Shown here: piece after piece, positions 30,650 through 41,507 of the stretch | Layout of the letters: every line of letters begins with the position of its first letter | Position numbering within the stretch: position 1 is the first letter of the stretch | Assembly (NCBI RefSeq): GCF_014084105.1 | Contig: NZ_CP048289.1 | Span: 7,883,922-7,947,921, forward strand | DNA from: Streptacidiphilus sp. P02-A3a | GTDB lineage: Bacteria; Actinomycetota; Actinomycetes; Streptomycetales; Streptomycetaceae | Direction of reading: 5' to 3' | Length of the DNA stretch: 64,000 bases | The notes under the pieces: model-generated | What the model saw: only the letters and a program-made list of their open reading frames with translations | Database searches by the model: none | What the model was told of the DNA's origin: nothing | Program-made: the position numbers and the translations under genes

Positions 30650-31798
30650 TCAGCTGGACAGCGCGGTGCGGGCGGTGGTGGCGATGGTCGCGGAGCCGAC
30701 CACCCGGGTGCCGTCGTAGAGCACCACGGCCTGCCCGGGCGCGATGCCGCGCGCCGGTTCGGCCAGCTCGACCCGCAGTTCGCCGCCGACCAGCTCGGCG
30801 GTGACCGGTACCGGCTCGCCGTGGGCCCGCAGCTGCGCGGAGTAGCTGCCCGGGCCGACCGGCGCCGGGCCGCACCAGCGCGGCCGGACGGCGCTGAGCG
30901 CGGCCACGTCCAGCGCCTCGACCGGGCCGACGGTGACCCGGTTGTCGACCGGGGAGATGTCCAGCACGTAGCGCGGCTTGCCGTCGGCGGCCGGGTGGCC
31001 GATCCGCAGGCCCTTGCGCTGGCCGATGGTGAAGCCGTACGCGCCGTTGTGCTCGCCGAGGCGGGTGCCGTCGACGTCGACGATCTCACCGGTCCTGGCG
31101 CCGAGCCGGCGCTCCAGGAAGCCCTGGGTGTCGCCGTCGGCGATGAAGCAGATGTCGTGGCTGTCGGGCTTCTGGGCGACCGCGAGGCCGCGCCGGTCGG
31201 CCTCCGCCCGGACCAGGTCCTTGGGGGTGTCGCCGAGCGGGAAGACGGCATGGGCCAGCTGCCCGGCGTCGAGCACCCCGAGCACGTAGGACTGGTCCTT
31301 GGCCGGGTCGACCGCGCGGTGCAGCTCGCGGGCGCCGTCGGGGGCGGTGACGATCTGCGCGTAGTGGCCGGTGCACACCGCGTCGAAGCCCAGGGCGACC
31401 GCCTTGTCCAGCAGCGCCGAGAACTTGATCTTCTCGTTGCAGCGCAGGCAGGGGTTGGGGGTGCGTCCGGCGGCGTACTCGGCGACGAAGTCGTCGATGA
31501 CGTCCTCGCGGAAGCGTTCGGCGAGGTCCCACACGTAGAACGGGATGCCGATGACGTCGGCGGCGCGGCGGGCGTCGCGGGCGTCCTCCAGCGTGCAGCA
31601 GCCGCGCGCGCCGGTACGGAAGGACTGCGGGTTGCCGGACAGCGCCAGGTGCACGCCGGTCACCTCGTGTCCGGCCTCGGCCACCCGCGCGGCGGCCACG
31701 GCCGAGTCCACCCCGCCCGACATCGCGGCGAGCACGCGCAGCCGCCCCCCGCCGAGGGAGGTGGAGGTTTCGTCAGGAGCCCCAGGGAAGTCATTCAT
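30650..31798 (-). CDS. mnmA: tRNA-specific 2-thiouridylase
   Basis: Transfers sulfur to U34 of tRNAs for Lys, Glu and Gln using ATP. The 382 residues show the PP-loop SGGVDSAV (about 28-35), the first catalytic Cys in TPNPCLRCN (about 115) and the persulfide-forming Cys in [11 protein letters not shown] (about 215), with a C-terminal beta domain. It sits 65 bases downstream of a cysteine desulfurase gene, the usual sulfur donor, forming a functional pair. The symbol trmU is a synonym. The ribosome site before ATG 31798 is weak. Confidence 0.96.
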   Translation of the reverse strand: MNDFPGAPDETSTSLGGGRLRVLAAMSGGVDSAVAAARVAEAGHEVTGVHLALSGNPQSFRTGARGCCTLEDARDARRAADVIGIPFYVWDLAERFREDVIDDFVAEYAAGRTPNPCLRCNEKIKFSALLDKAVALGFDAVCTGHYAQIVTAPDGARELHRAVDPAKDQSYVLGVLDAGQLAHAVFPLGDTPKDLVRAEADRRGLAVAQKPDSHDICFIADGDTQGFLERRLGARTGEIVDVDGTRLGEHNGAYGFTIGQRKGLRIGHPAADGKPRYVLDISPVDNRVTVGPVEALDVAALSAVRPRWCGPAPVGPGSYSAQLRAHGEPVPVTAELVGGELRVELAEPARGIAPGQAVVLYDGTRVVGSATIATTARTALSS

Positions 31799-31863
31799 GA
31801 TGCGTCCAGGGTACGTGCCCCACGGAAGCGCCTTTTCCCGGCGGTCACCGGAGCCACGGCGGG

Positions 31864-33051
31864 TCAGCGGCGGACGTTGGCCGCGCTCGCCATCCGGGCC
31901 CGCTCGATCACCGGTCCGATCGCCGCGAGCAGCGCCGCGACGTCCGCCTCGGTGGAGGTGTGGCCGAGCGAGAACCGCAGCGAGGCCCGGGCCAGTGCCG
32001 GTTCCACGCCCATCGCCAGCAGCACGTGGCTGGGTTGCGGCACCCCGGCCGAGCAGGCGGAGCCGGTGGAGCACTCGATGCCGCGCGCGTCGAGCAGCAT
32101 CAGCAGCGCGTCGCCCTCGCAGCCGGGGAAGGAGAAGTGCGCCCCGGCCGGCAGCCGTCCGCCGGGCCGCAGCCCCGGGTCGCCGTTGAAGACCGCGTCC
32201 GGGACGGCCGCGAGCACCCCGGCGACCAGCGAGTCGCGCAGCGCGGCGACCGCCGGGGCGTACTCCGGCCGGCGGCACACGGCGATCTCGGCGGCGGCGG
32301 CGAACCCGGCCGCCGCCGGCACGTCCAGGGTGCCGGAGCGGACGTCCCGCTCCTGGCCGCCGCCGTGCAGCAGCGGCACCGGACCGGCCGCGCGGGAGAG
32401 CACCAGCGCGCCGATGCCGTAGGGGCCGCCGATCTTGTGGCCGGTGACGGTGAGCGCGTCCAGCCCGGAGTCGGCGAAGGAGAGCGGCAGCTGGCCGAAG
32501 GCCTGCACCGCGTCGGCATGCATCGGGATGCCGAACTCCCTTGCGACAGACGCGAGTTCGACGATCGGCTGGATCGTGCCGACCTCGTTGTTGGCCCACA
32601 TCACGGTGATCAGGGCGATGTCGGACGGGTCGGCGGCGATGGCGGCGCGCAGCGCCTCCGGGTGGACCCGGCCGTAGCCGTCCACCGGCAGCCAGTCGAT
32701 CCGGGCGCCCTCGTGCTGCTCCAGCCACTCGACGGCGTCGAGCACGGCGTGGTGCTCGACCGGGCTGCACAGGATCCGCACCCGGGCCGGGTCGGCGTCC
32801 CGGCGGGCCCAGTAGAGGCCCTTGACCGCCAGGTTGTCGGACTCGGTGCCACCGCCGGTGAACACCACCTCGCTGGGCCGGGCGCCGAGCGCCTGGGCCA
32901 GGGTTTCCCGGGACTCCTCGATGACGCGGCGGGCGCGGCGGCCGGCGGCGTGCAGGGAGGAGGCGTTGCCGGTGCTGCCGAGGTGTGCGGTCATCGCAAG
33001 CACCGCTTCGGGCAGCATCGGTGTGGTCGCCGCGTGGTCGAGATAGGGCAT
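31864..33051 (-). CDS. cysteine desulfurase (IscS/NifS-like)
   Basis: PLP enzyme releasing sulfur from cysteine as a protein persulfide. The 395 residues start [11 protein letters not shown]; the PLP Lys is in [10 protein letters not shown] (about 203) and the catalytic Cys loop is STGSACSAG (about 331), short and of the group I (IscS-like) kind. It precedes mnmA on the same strand and probably supplies it with sulfur for tRNA thiolation. It is not accompanied by iscU or iscA here, which supports a tRNA role rather than general Fe-S assembly. Confidence 0.95.
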   Translation of the reverse strand: MPYLDHAATTPMLPEAVLAMTAHLGSTGNASSLHAAGRRARRVIEESRETLAQALGARPSEVVFTGGGTESDNLAVKGLYWARRDADPARVRILCSPVEHHAVLDAVEWLEQHEGARIDWLPVDGYGRVHPEALRAAIAADPSDIALITVMWANNEVGTIQPIVELASVAREFGIPMHADAVQAFGQLPLSFADSGLDALTVTGHKIGGPYGIGALVLSRAAGPVPLLHGGGQERDVRSGTLDVPAAAGFAAAAEIAVCRRPEYAPAVAALRDSLVAGVLAAVPDAVFNGDPGLRPGGRLPAGAHFSFPGCEGDALLMLLDARGIECSTGSACSAGVPQPSHVLLAMGVEPALARASLRFSLGHTSTEADVAALLAAIGPVIERARMASAANVRR

Positions 33052-33244
33052 GGCGGGTCAAGTGTAGAGGGGATCCGACACCGCTCGTGGACACCGGTCC
33101 CGAGTGCGCCCCCGGCGGCGGCCCGGACCGGCGGGCACGCTCGCGTTGCAACCCGCGCAACGGCTGCCTAAGCTCCGTCCACACCCGCTCGACGGGATCG
33201 CGAGACGACCAGCGGTCGGACCACGCCGCAGGGGGCAGCAGCAG

Positions 33245-33994
33245 ATGGCGCAGACAGTGGACAGGGCCCTGGTGATCCTGGCCTCCCTGGCCGAGGGACC
33301 GGCCTCGCTGGAGCAGGCGGCGAACCGGATCGGCGTCCACAAGTCGACCGCGCTGCGACTGCTGCGCACGCTGGAGGAGCACGGCTTCGTGCACCGCCAG
33401 TCGGACTACCGCTACCGCCTCGGCGGCAAGCTGTTCTCGCTGGCCCAGCTGGCGCTGGAGAGCATCGACGTCCGGGTAGTCGCCGCACCGCACCTGGCCG
33501 ACCTGAACGAGCGCTGCGGCCACACCGTGCACCTGGCCGTGTACGAGGACGGCGAGGTCACCTACGTGGACAAGCTGGAGAGCCGCTACCCGGTCCGGAT
33601 GTACTCGCGGATCGGCAAGCGCGCCCCGCTGACCGCCTCCGCCGTCGGCAAGGTGCTGCTGGCGGACCTGCCGGAGGCGCGGCGGCGGGAGGTGGTGGAG
33701 GCGCTGGAGTTCCCCGCGTACACCGCGCGCTCGCTGCGGCTCCCGACCGAGCTGCTGGCGGAGCTGGAGGTGGTCCGCAAGCAGGGCTGGGCGGTCGACC
33801 GGGGCGAGTACGAGGAGACGGTCAACTGCGTGGCGGTGCCGATCCGGGGGGTGGACGGGCGGGTGATCGCGGCCTGCTCGATCTCCACCCCGACCGTGGT
33901 CGCCCCGCTGGCGGCGCTGCGGCGGCTGGTCCCCGACCTGCTGCGGACCGCCGAGGCGGTCTCCCAGGAGTACGGCGGCCGGGCCGACCAGTAG
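33245..33994 (+). CDS. IclR-family transcriptional regulator
   Basis: A 249-residue repressor-type protein: N-terminal winged helix-turn-helix ([17 protein letters not shown], then [13 protein letters not shown]) and C-terminal GAF-like effector domain ([33 protein letters not shown]). ATG 33245 is chosen because AGGGGGCAGC lies just upstream and the helix-turn-helix begins there. It is divergent to the cysteine desulfurase gene with about 190 bases between. Target genes are unknown. Confidence 0.9.
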   Translation: MAQTVDRALVILASLAEGPASLEQAANRIGVHKSTALRLLRTLEEHGFVHRQSDYRYRLGGKLFSLAQLALESIDVRVVAAPHLADLNERCGHTVHLAVYEDGEVTYVDKLESRYPVRMYSRIGKRAPLTASAVGKVLLADLPEARRREVVEALEFPAYTARSLRLPTELLAELEVVRKQGWAVDRGEYEETVNCVAVPIRGVDGRVIAACSISTPTVVAPLAALRRLVPDLLRTAEAVSQEYGGRADQ

Positions 33995-34030
33995 CGCCCG
34001 CCCCCGCCCCGGAGGGACTCCGACGGGACG

Positions 34031-34765
34031 TCACCCCTCCTCGCCGAGGCTGCTGGCGCTGCCCCGGTGCCAGGCCCTGGGGGCCCGCCACTCGTACCGC
34101 AGCGCCAGCATCCGCACCGTGAAGGCCACCAGCGCCGCGCTCGCGCCGGTGACCGCGCCGAGGTGGTGCACGGCGATCAGCCCGGCCGTGATCGCGCCGC
34201 CGACCAGCGCGGGCACCGCGTACAGCGAGCGGTCCCAGCGCAGCAGCGAGGGGACCTCACTGACCAGCAGGTCCCGGGCGACCCCGCCGCCCGCCGCGGT
34301 GAGCACCCCGAGCGCGACCGAGGCGACCGCGCCCAGGCCGTAGTCGTGGGCCTTGGCGGTGCCGGTGACGCAGAACAGGCCGAGGCCGAGCGCGTCCAGG
34401 GTCTGCACCGCGTTGTTGATCCGCGCCACCTCCGGATGCAGGAAGAACACGACCAGCGCGGCGACCAGCGGGGTGAGGAAGTAGCCGCGGTTCTCGAACG
34501 CGGCCGGCGGCACCGCGCCGATGATCACATCCCGGATCAGTCCGCCACCCAGCGCCGTCGCCTCGGCCAGCACCGCGATGCCGAAGATGTCGAGGTTCTT
34601 GCGCACGGCGAGCAGTCCGCCGGAAAGCGCGAAGACGAAGATCCCGATCAGGTCCAGCGTCTGCTGTACGTCGGGCGAGAACAGTCGCGAGGTGGTCACA
34701 GCCACTGTTCTATCTGCTTCCGGGGCAACCGGAAGGCTGGCGCCCCGCTTTTTGAATGCGGCCAT
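34031..34765 (-). CDS. TRIC-family (UPF0126) membrane protein
   Basis: A 244-residue membrane protein with about seven helices made of two repeated halves, each with a Gly-rich motif followed by Arg-Asp: ALGGGLIRDVI (about 72-82) and AAGGGVARDLL (about 158-168). Bacterial members form homotrimeric cation channels (TRIC) or transport small metabolites; direction and ion are not given by sequence. GGAG sits eight bases before ATG 34765. It converges on the IclR gene with 36 bases between. Confidence 0.85.
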   Translation of the reverse strand: MAAFKKRGASLPVAPEADRTVAVTTSRLFSPDVQQTLDLIGIFVFALSGGLLAVRKNLDIFGIAVLAEATALGGGLIRDVIIGAVPPAAFENRGYFLTPLVAALVVFFLHPEVARINNAVQTLDALGLGLFCVTGTAKAHDYGLGAVASVALGVLTAAGGGVARDLLVSEVPSLLRWDRSLYAVPALVGGAITAGLIAVHHLGAVTGASAALVAFTVRMLALRYEWRAPRAWHRGSASSLGEEG

Positions 34766-35109
34766 TCAATGCACTCCAGGTGCCCCGATTCACACATCGG
34801 AAACACTGGGCGTCCCACCCCTCAGACCGAAGTGTAAAGATCAAGCAAAATGCACCACTCCGAGGGGTGGTCGGGCATAAAGCTATAAAACGGACATAAA
34901 AGTCGCAGGTCGTGTCAGTGGGTGATCATCGAGCGTCCCATATAGCCGTATATAACGGACATTCGATCGTCGTGTCATGATCCCGCATGATCTCATTCTG
35001 GTCTCAGCCGGGTTCGTGCTCTTGAGTAGCGAAAATCGGCATGCGTAGAGTCCCCTAACACCGCGCCGCGATACGAACTTCTGAACTGAGATCCGGGGAT
35101 GTCTGCACG
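34766..35109. promoter_or_regulatory. AT-rich divergent promoter region with a direct repeat
   Basis: A 344-base gap between the TRIC-family gene and the ABC transporter operon, clearly lower in GC than its neighbours. Two copies of TATAWAACGGACAT lie at 34884-34897 and 34949-34962 (one mismatch), each followed by TCGTGTCA 8-13 bases later. The 65-base spacing (about six helical turns) and location before the transporter suggest operator sites. No open frame here has a ribosome site. Confidence 0.55.
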
Positions 35110-36150
35110 ATGACCACACAGCCCCAGCCCACCGGCTCCCACACCGATGCCACGACATTGGTGTCCGACACGGCTGACTCATCGCAGGGCCCCGAGCCCG
35201 CGGCCGCCGCGATCGCCGGCCGCTCGCCGGCCCAGATGGCCTGGGCCCGGCTGCGCCGCGACCGTGCCTCACTGGCCGCACTGATCGTGACGGTCATCTT
35301 CCTGCTGGCCGCCGCGTTCTCGCCGCTGCTGTCCAGCCTGGAGGGCTGGGGACCGGTGTCGGCCGACCTCAAGGCGATCGACCCGAACACCGGCAACTTC
35401 CCGATCGGTTCGCTCGGCGGCATCAGCGGCCACCACTGGCTCGGCGTCGAGCCGGGCACCGGGTACGACGTCTTCTCCCGGCTGATCTACGGCCTGCGCA
35501 CGTCGCTGCTGGTCTCGCTGTCCGCCGCGATCATCTCCACGGTGCTGGGCGTGGTCGTCGGACTGGCCGCCGGGTACTTCGGCGGCAAGATCGACAGCTT
35601 CCTGAACTGGGTCATGAACATCATGCTGGCGTTCCCGCAGCTGCTGTTCATCATCGCGCTCACCCCGGTCATCACCAACGCCGTCTCCACCAACAGCCAC
35701 GGCGGCACCAGTGAGACCCTCCAGCTCGGCACGATCGTCGTGATCATCTCCGCCTTCGCCTGGGCCTACACCGCCCGGCTGGTCCGCGGGCAGGTGCTCT
35801 CGCTGCGCGAGCGCGAGTTCGTCGACGCGGCCCGGATCATGGGCGCCGGCTGGGGGCACATCCTGTTCAAGCAGCTGCTGCCGAACCTCTGGGCGCCGAT
35901 CCTGATCTCCTTCGCGCTGGCGATCCCCACCAACATCGCCACCGAGGCCGCGCTGTCCTACCTGGGCGTGGGCGTCGTCACGCCCAACCCGGACCTGGGC
36001 GCCATGCTCAACGCGGCCACCCAGTACTACCTCTACGACCCCACGTACATGCTCGTCCCCGGTATCGCGCTGCTGCTCGTCGTGCTGGCGCTGAACCTGC
36101 TGGGCGACGGTGTGCGTGACGCCCTCGACCCCCGCGCGAACCGGGCCTGA
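35110..36150 (+). CDS. peptide-type ABC transporter permease (DppC/OppC-like)
   Basis: A 346-residue inner-membrane permease with a 60-residue cytoplasmic N terminus, an N-terminal helix (about 55-78), an extracytoplasmic loop, and five C-terminal helices. The EAA-type coupling loop is at EFVDAARIMGAGWGHILFKQ. First gene of a five-gene peptide/nickel-type importer: permease C, binding protein, permease B, ATPases D and F. The order is unusual because the C permease and binding protein precede the B permease. Confidence 0.93.
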   Translation: MTTQPQPTGSHTDATTLVSDTADSSQGPEPAAAAIAGRSPAQMAWARLRRDRASLAALIVTVIFLLAAAFSPLLSSLEGWGPVSADLKAIDPNTGNFPIGSLGGISGHHWLGVEPGTGYDVFSRLIYGLRTSLLVSLSAAIISTVLGVVVGLAAGYFGGKIDSFLNWVMNIMLAFPQLLFIIALTPVITNAVSTNSHGGTSETLQLGTIVVIISAFAWAYTARLVRGQVLSLREREFVDAARIMGAGWGHILFKQLLPNLWAPILISFALAIPTNIATEAALSYLGVGVVTPNPDLGAMLNAATQYYLYDPTYMLVPGIALLLVVLALNLLGDGVRDALDPRANRA

Positions 36151-36241
36151 CCCCGTCGCACCGAAGCATCCCGCGCCGCTTGCCCCGAACCGGGCGGCCA
36201 CCAGGGCGGGTAACCGAGAAATCACCAAGGGAGACCCTCAC

Positions 36242-37918
36242 ATGATGCGCAACAAGCGCACGGTCGCCATGACCGCTATCGCGATATCTGTCGCCCTGGG
36301 AGCCACCGCCTGCGGCGGAAGCAAGTCCACCGGCGGCAGCGGCACCACCGGATCAAAGATCTCGGGTGGCACCCTGGTCTACTACGCCGAGGACGACTTC
36401 AACCACATCGACCCGCAGCGTACGTACACCACGCAGGGCATGAACATCGACCAGCTGCTGGTGCGCACCCTGACCGGGTGGAGCCAGTCCCCCGGCAGCG
36501 GCGCCCCGAAGCTGGTCGGCGACCTGGCGACCAACACCGGTGTCCCCAGCAACGGCGACAAGACCTGGACCTTCACCCTGCGTCCCGGCGTCAAGTGGCA
36601 GGACGGCACCCCGGTCACCTCCTACGACGTCAAGTACGGCGTCGAGCGCGCGGCCTCGCCCGACATCAGCAGCGGCACCACCTACTGGACCTGGCTGGTC
36701 GGCTCGGCCAACTACAAGGGCCCGTACTCGGGCGCCGAGCTGCCGTCGATCCAGACCCCGAACGCCAGCACCATCGTCTTCAACCTGAGCTCCGCCCAGC
36801 CCGAGTTCCCGCAGGCCGCCGCGATGGACACCTTCGCCGCCGTGCCGAAGGCCAAGGACACCGGCTCCGCGTACGACACCAGCGTGTTCTCCGACGCCTC
36901 GTACGAGATCAAGTCCTACGTGCACAACAAGGAAATGGTTCTGGTCAAGAACCCGAACTGGTCCGCCGGCAACGACCCGATGCGCGAGCAGAACGTCAAC
37001 GAGATCGACATCAAGTTCGGTCAGGACCAGGCGTCCATCGACCAGCTGATGAAGGCCGACCAGGGCGACGCCCAGAACGCGGTCATCGAGGACCCGATCG
37101 CGGGCACCGACCTCACCCCGTTCACCATGGACCCGGCCCTGAAGTCGCGGATGCACAACATCGCGACCCCCGGTGTCGACTACATCGCGATGAACACCAC
37201 GACCATCACCAACGTGAAGGTCCGTGAGGCGATCGGCGACGCGATCAACAAGGAGACCTACCGCGGCGCCATGGGCGGCTCGGCGTACGGCGACATCGCC
37301 ACCAGCTTCCTGCCCACCGGCACCCCGGGCCGGATCGCGTACAACCCGTACAACAACACCGGCACCGGCAACATCCCGGCCGCCAAGGCGCTGCTCCAGC
37401 AGGCCGGCGTGTCCCACCTGACCCTCTCGCTGGCGGTCGAGAACGACCCGACGCACGAGAAGGCGGCCGACACGATCGTCAACTCGCTGGCCCAGATCGG
37501 CATCACGGTCAACGTCAAGCCGGTCGACCGCGCCACCTACTTCAACAACATCGGCACCCCGGCGAACAAGTACGACCTGATCTGGGCCGACTGGTTCGCC
37601 GACTGGCCGAGCGCCGCCACCATCGACCCGGTGCTGCTCGACGGCCGCCTGATCCAGGCCCAGGGCAACAACGACTACTCGATGCTGAACGACAAGGTCG
37701 CCGAGCAGAAGCTGGACGCGGCCGGGGCCAAGACCGACCCGACCGCCGAGGCGGCCGCGTACGGCCTGGCTGACCAGTACATCTTCCAGACCGACTTCCC
37801 GCTGGTGCCGCTCACGTACCGCAACCAGACCGAGATGTCCGGCGACCACGTCGGCGGCCTCACCGAGGACACCATCATCGGCGAGCTCGACCTGACCCAC
37901 GTGTACCTCACCAACTAG
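36242..37918 (+). CDS. substrate-binding lipoprotein, family 5 (peptide/oligopeptide type)
   Basis: A 558-residue extracytoplasmic binding protein of the SBP_bac_5 family. The signal peptide ends at a lipobox-like GATACGG, so the mature protein is tethered at Cys about 24. Typical motifs are KTWTFTLRPGVKWQDGTPV (near residue 105) and the C-terminal PLTYRNQTEM. Codon 1 is ATG 36242 or the adjacent 36245; AAGGGAG lies eight bases before. Family members carry peptides, nickel or sugars; the ligand here is not known. A very stable hairpin follows the gene. Confidence 0.94.
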   Translation: MMRNKRTVAMTAIAISVALGATACGGSKSTGGSGTTGSKISGGTLVYYAEDDFNHIDPQRTYTTQGMNIDQLLVRTLTGWSQSPGSGAPKLVGDLATNTGVPSNGDKTWTFTLRPGVKWQDGTPVTSYDVKYGVERAASPDISSGTTYWTWLVGSANYKGPYSGAELPSIQTPNASTIVFNLSSAQPEFPQAAAMDTFAAVPKAKDTGSAYDTSVFSDASYEIKSYVHNKEMVLVKNPNWSAGNDPMREQNVNEIDIKFGQDQASIDQLMKADQGDAQNAVIEDPIAGTDLTPFTMDPALKSRMHNIATPGVDYIAMNTTTITNVKVREAIGDAINKETYRGAMGGSAYGDIATSFLPTGTPGRIAYNPYNNTGTGNIPAAKALLQQAGVSHLTLSLAVENDPTHEKAADTIVNSLAQIGITVNVKPVDRATYFNNIGTPANKYDLIWADWFADWPSAATIDPVLLDGRLIQAQGNNDYSMLNDKVAEQKLDAAGAKTDPTAEAAAYGLADQYIFQTDFPLVPLTYRNQTEMSGDHVGGLTEDTIIGELDLTHVYLTN

Positions 37919-37969
37919 CAGTCCCCCGAGGTGAGCTGACGCTCACTTCGACCCGGGTGCGGCGCGCAT

Positions 37970-38011
37970 CCGGTCCGGTCGGCGACGGAGACCCGTCGCC
38001 GACCGGACCGG
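37970..38011 (+). terminator. 19-bp perfect hairpin between binding-protein and permease genes
   Basis: A perfect 19-base-pair stem (37970-37988 with 37993-38011) with a 4-base loop, 51 bases after the binding-protein stop and about 110 before the next start. There is no T tract. Such hairpins after the binding-protein gene usually act as partial terminators or RNA stabilisers that raise binding protein over permease. Confidence 0.8.
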
Positions 38012-38118
38012 CGCCGCCCCCCAACCCATCAGCACCGTCATCCCGCGCAGGTCAGATCCCCGCCGGCCGACAACGAGAGGGAGGCGGGCCAGGCCTCACC
38101 GCCCGGTCCGAGCACCAC

Positions 38119-39111
38119 ATGACTCGTTACCTCATTCGTCGCCTCCTGAGTGCTGTCGCCATCATCGTGGTGATCAGCTTCATCACCTTCCTCATCTTCT
38201 TCGCCGTCCCGTCGAGCCCGGCGGTGCTCGCCTGCGGCAAGACCTGCACCCCGGAACGCATCGCCCAGATCAACCAGGCGCTCGGGCTGAGCAAGCCGAT
38301 CCTGGTGCAGTACTGGGACTTCGCCTACGGCTTCTTCAACGGACGCACCTTCGGCGGCAGTTCGGTGCCGATCCAGTGCAACTTCCCTTGCCTGGGCATC
38401 TCGTTCCACGACAACTCCAACGTCTGGGACACCCTGATGGGCCGCGCGCCCGCCGACATCTCGCTGGCGATCGGCTCAGCCGTGGTCTTCCTGATCACCG
38501 GCCTGGGCCTGGGCATCGTGTCGGCGATCCGCAAGGGCAAGGCGATCGACAAGTTCGCGGTCGGCTTCGCGCTGTTCGGGATCTCACTGCCGATCTACTT
38601 CACCGCGCTGATCCTGCAGTACTTCTTCGTGGACAAGTGGGCGCTGCTCCCCTCGCCCAACTACACCCCGATCACCCAGGACCCGAGCCAGTGGTTCCAG
38701 GGCCTGATCCTGCCCTGGGCGTCGCTGGCGATCGGCTTCCTCGCCTTCTACACCCGGCTGACCCGCTCGACCATGCTGGAGACCATGGGTGAGGACTACG
38801 TCCGCACCGCCCGCGCCAAGGGCCTGTCCCGGCGCAGCGTGATCTTCAAGCACACCCTGCGGGCCGCGATCACCCCGATCGTCACCATCTTCGGCATGGA
38901 CTTCGGCTACCTGATCGGCGGCGCCGCGGTCATCACCGAGTCCGCGTTCGGCATCCCCGGCATCGGCTCCCTCGCCGTACAGTCGGTGGAGAACTCCGAC
39001 CTTCCCGTCATCATGGCCACCACGCTGTTCGCCGCCGTGGCCGTGGTGCTCGCCAACGTCGTCGTCGACGTCGTCTACGGCATCATCGACCCCCGCGTCC
39101 GCCTCGCCTGA
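38119..39111 (+). CDS. peptide-type ABC transporter permease (DppB/OppB-like)
   Basis: A 330-residue permease with six membrane helices. The N terminus [20 protein letters not shown] and the coupling loop [20 protein letters not shown] identify the B-type subunit. An extended loop with four Cys ([10 protein letters not shown] and [10 protein letters not shown]) between helices 1 and 2 is notable and could be disulfide-bonded outside the cell. The in-frame leader upstream of ATG 38119 is Pro-rich and not membrane-like, so this start is preferred. Confidence 0.93.
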   Translation: MTRYLIRRLLSAVAIIVVISFITFLIFFAVPSSPAVLACGKTCTPERIAQINQALGLSKPILVQYWDFAYGFFNGRTFGGSSVPIQCNFPCLGISFHDNSNVWDTLMGRAPADISLAIGSAVVFLITGLGLGIVSAIRKGKAIDKFAVGFALFGISLPIYFTALILQYFFVDKWALLPSPNYTPITQDPSQWFQGLILPWASLAIGFLAFYTRLTRSTMLETMGEDYVRTARAKGLSRRSVIFKHTLRAAITPIVTIFGMDFGYLIGGAAVITESAFGIPGIGSLAVQSVENSDLPVIMATTLFAAVAVVLANVVVDVVYGIIDPRVRLA

Positions 39112-39215
39112 CCCCGGCGAAGCCGGCAAGCAGCACAGCCAAGCCAGAACAGCCGAGCCTGAACCATCCGGCGCGGGTCGGCGACCCCGACCCCCCGTCG
39201 ACTTAGGAAGTACCA

Positions 39216-40286
39216 GTGGCCCTCGAACTCTCGACGCAGAATCTGCCGGTCGACCCGCCGTCCACGTTCCTCGACGTCCGGGACCTGCGCGTGCACTTCC
39301 CCACCGAGGACGGCCTCGTCAAGTCGGTGGACGGGGTGTCCTTCACACTGGAGAAGGGCCGGACGCTCGGCATCGTCGGCGAGTCCGGCTCCGGCAAGTC
39401 CGTCACCAGCCTGGCCCTGCTCGGCCTGCACAAGGGCACCCGGGCCCAGGTCTCCGGCGAGATCTGGGTGGACGGCGAGGAACTCGTCGCCATGCCGGAG
39501 AGCGACATGCGCACCCGGCGCGGCAACAAGGTCTCGATGATCTTCCAGGACCCGCTGTCGGCGCTGCACCCCTTCTTCACCGTGGGCGCGCAGATCGCCG
39601 AGGCCTACCGGGTGCACCACAAGGTCTCCAAGAAGGAGGCCCACACCCGGGCGGTGGACATGCTCAAGCGGGTGGGCATCCCGCAGCCGGACAAGCGGGC
39701 CAAGAGCTACCCGCACGAGTTCTCCGGCGGTATGCGCCAGCGCGCCATGATCGCCATGTCGCTGGTCTGCGACCCGGAGCTGCTGATCGCGGACGAGCCC
39801 ACCACCGCCCTGGACGTCACCGTCCAGGCGCAGATCCTGGACCTGATCCGGGACCTCCAGCAGGAGTTCGGCTCGGCCGTCATCATCATCACCCACGACC
39901 TGGGCGTGGTCGCCGAGATCGCCGACGACATCCTGGTCATGTACGGCGGCCGGCGCATCGAGTACGGCAGCGTCCGGGACGTCCTCAAGGCGCCGGAGCA
40001 CCCCTACGCCTGGGGTCTGCTCCAGTCCATGCCGCACCTCGGCGGCGACGTCGGCACCCGGCTGAACCCGATCCCCGGCTCCCCGCCGAGCCTGATCAAC
40101 CTGCCGACCGGCTGCGCCTTCCACCCGCGCTGCGAGCACAGCGACCTGGTCCCCGGGAACCGCTGCGTCACCGAGCGGCCGGAGCTGCGGCCGGTGCCCG
40201 GCACCGACAAGCACATCGCGGCCTGCCACCTCGACAGCGGCAGCAAGACCAAGATCCGCAGCGCGACCGACCGGCTCGCGAAATGA
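39216..40286 (+). CDS. peptide-type ABC transporter ATPase (DppD/OppD-like)
   Basis: A 356-residue nucleotide-binding subunit. Walker [10 protein letters not shown] (about 65), Q-loop region [10 protein letters not shown], signature FSGGMRQR (about 167), Walker [13 protein letters not shown] and the switch His in ITHDLGVV are all present. The C-terminal oligopeptide-type extension has the Cys cluster ([10 protein letters not shown], later CVTE and CHLD) that holds an Fe-S cluster in some relatives. GTG 39216 follows AGGAAG. Its stop overlaps the region where the next gene begins. Confidence 0.95.
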   Translation: MALELSTQNLPVDPPSTFLDVRDLRVHFPTEDGLVKSVDGVSFTLEKGRTLGIVGESGSGKSVTSLALLGLHKGTRAQVSGEIWVDGEELVAMPESDMRTRRGNKVSMIFQDPLSALHPFFTVGAQIAEAYRVHHKVSKKEAHTRAVDMLKRVGIPQPDKRAKSYPHEFSGGMRQRAMIAMSLVCDPELLIADEPTTALDVTVQAQILDLIRDLQQEFGSAVIIITHDLGVVAEIADDILVMYGGRRIEYGSVRDVLKAPEHPYAWGLLQSMPHLGGDVGTRLNPIPGSPPSLINLPTGCAFHPRCEHSDLVPGNRCVTERPELRPVPGTDKHIAACHLDSGSKTKIRSATDRLAK

Positions 40287-40312
40287 CCGCGGCGGACGAA
40301 CAGGAGCATGGC

Positions 40313-41377
<1,065 letters not shown>

Positions 41378-41392
41378 TCCGGCCGACCGGTC

Positions 41393-41423
41393 GAGGGGGC
41401 GCGCCGCCACGGCGCGCCCCCTC
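41393..41423 (+). terminator. terminator of the ABC transporter operon
   Basis: A perfect 14-base-pair stem (41393-41406 with 41410-41423) and a 3-base loop, 16 bases past the last ATPase stop. It also faces the convergent SseB-like gene and can serve both. Confidence 0.85.
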
Positions 41424-41457
41424 ACTGCTGCCCTGCCCCGGCTGTCTGCCGTGCCCC

Positions 41458-41497
41458 GGCTGGTGCGGCGCGTCTCCGGCTGGTGCGGCGCGTCTCC
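41458..41497. repeat. two exact 20-bp tandem copies
   Basis: GGCTGGTGCGGCGCGTCTCC occurs twice in a row (41458-41477 and 41478-41497), just beyond the stop of the SseB-like gene at 41508. Related GGCT units flank it. Like the gatB duplication it is post-coding and probably a replication-slippage product. Confidence 0.85.
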
Positions 41498-41507
41498 GGC
41501 TCTCCGG

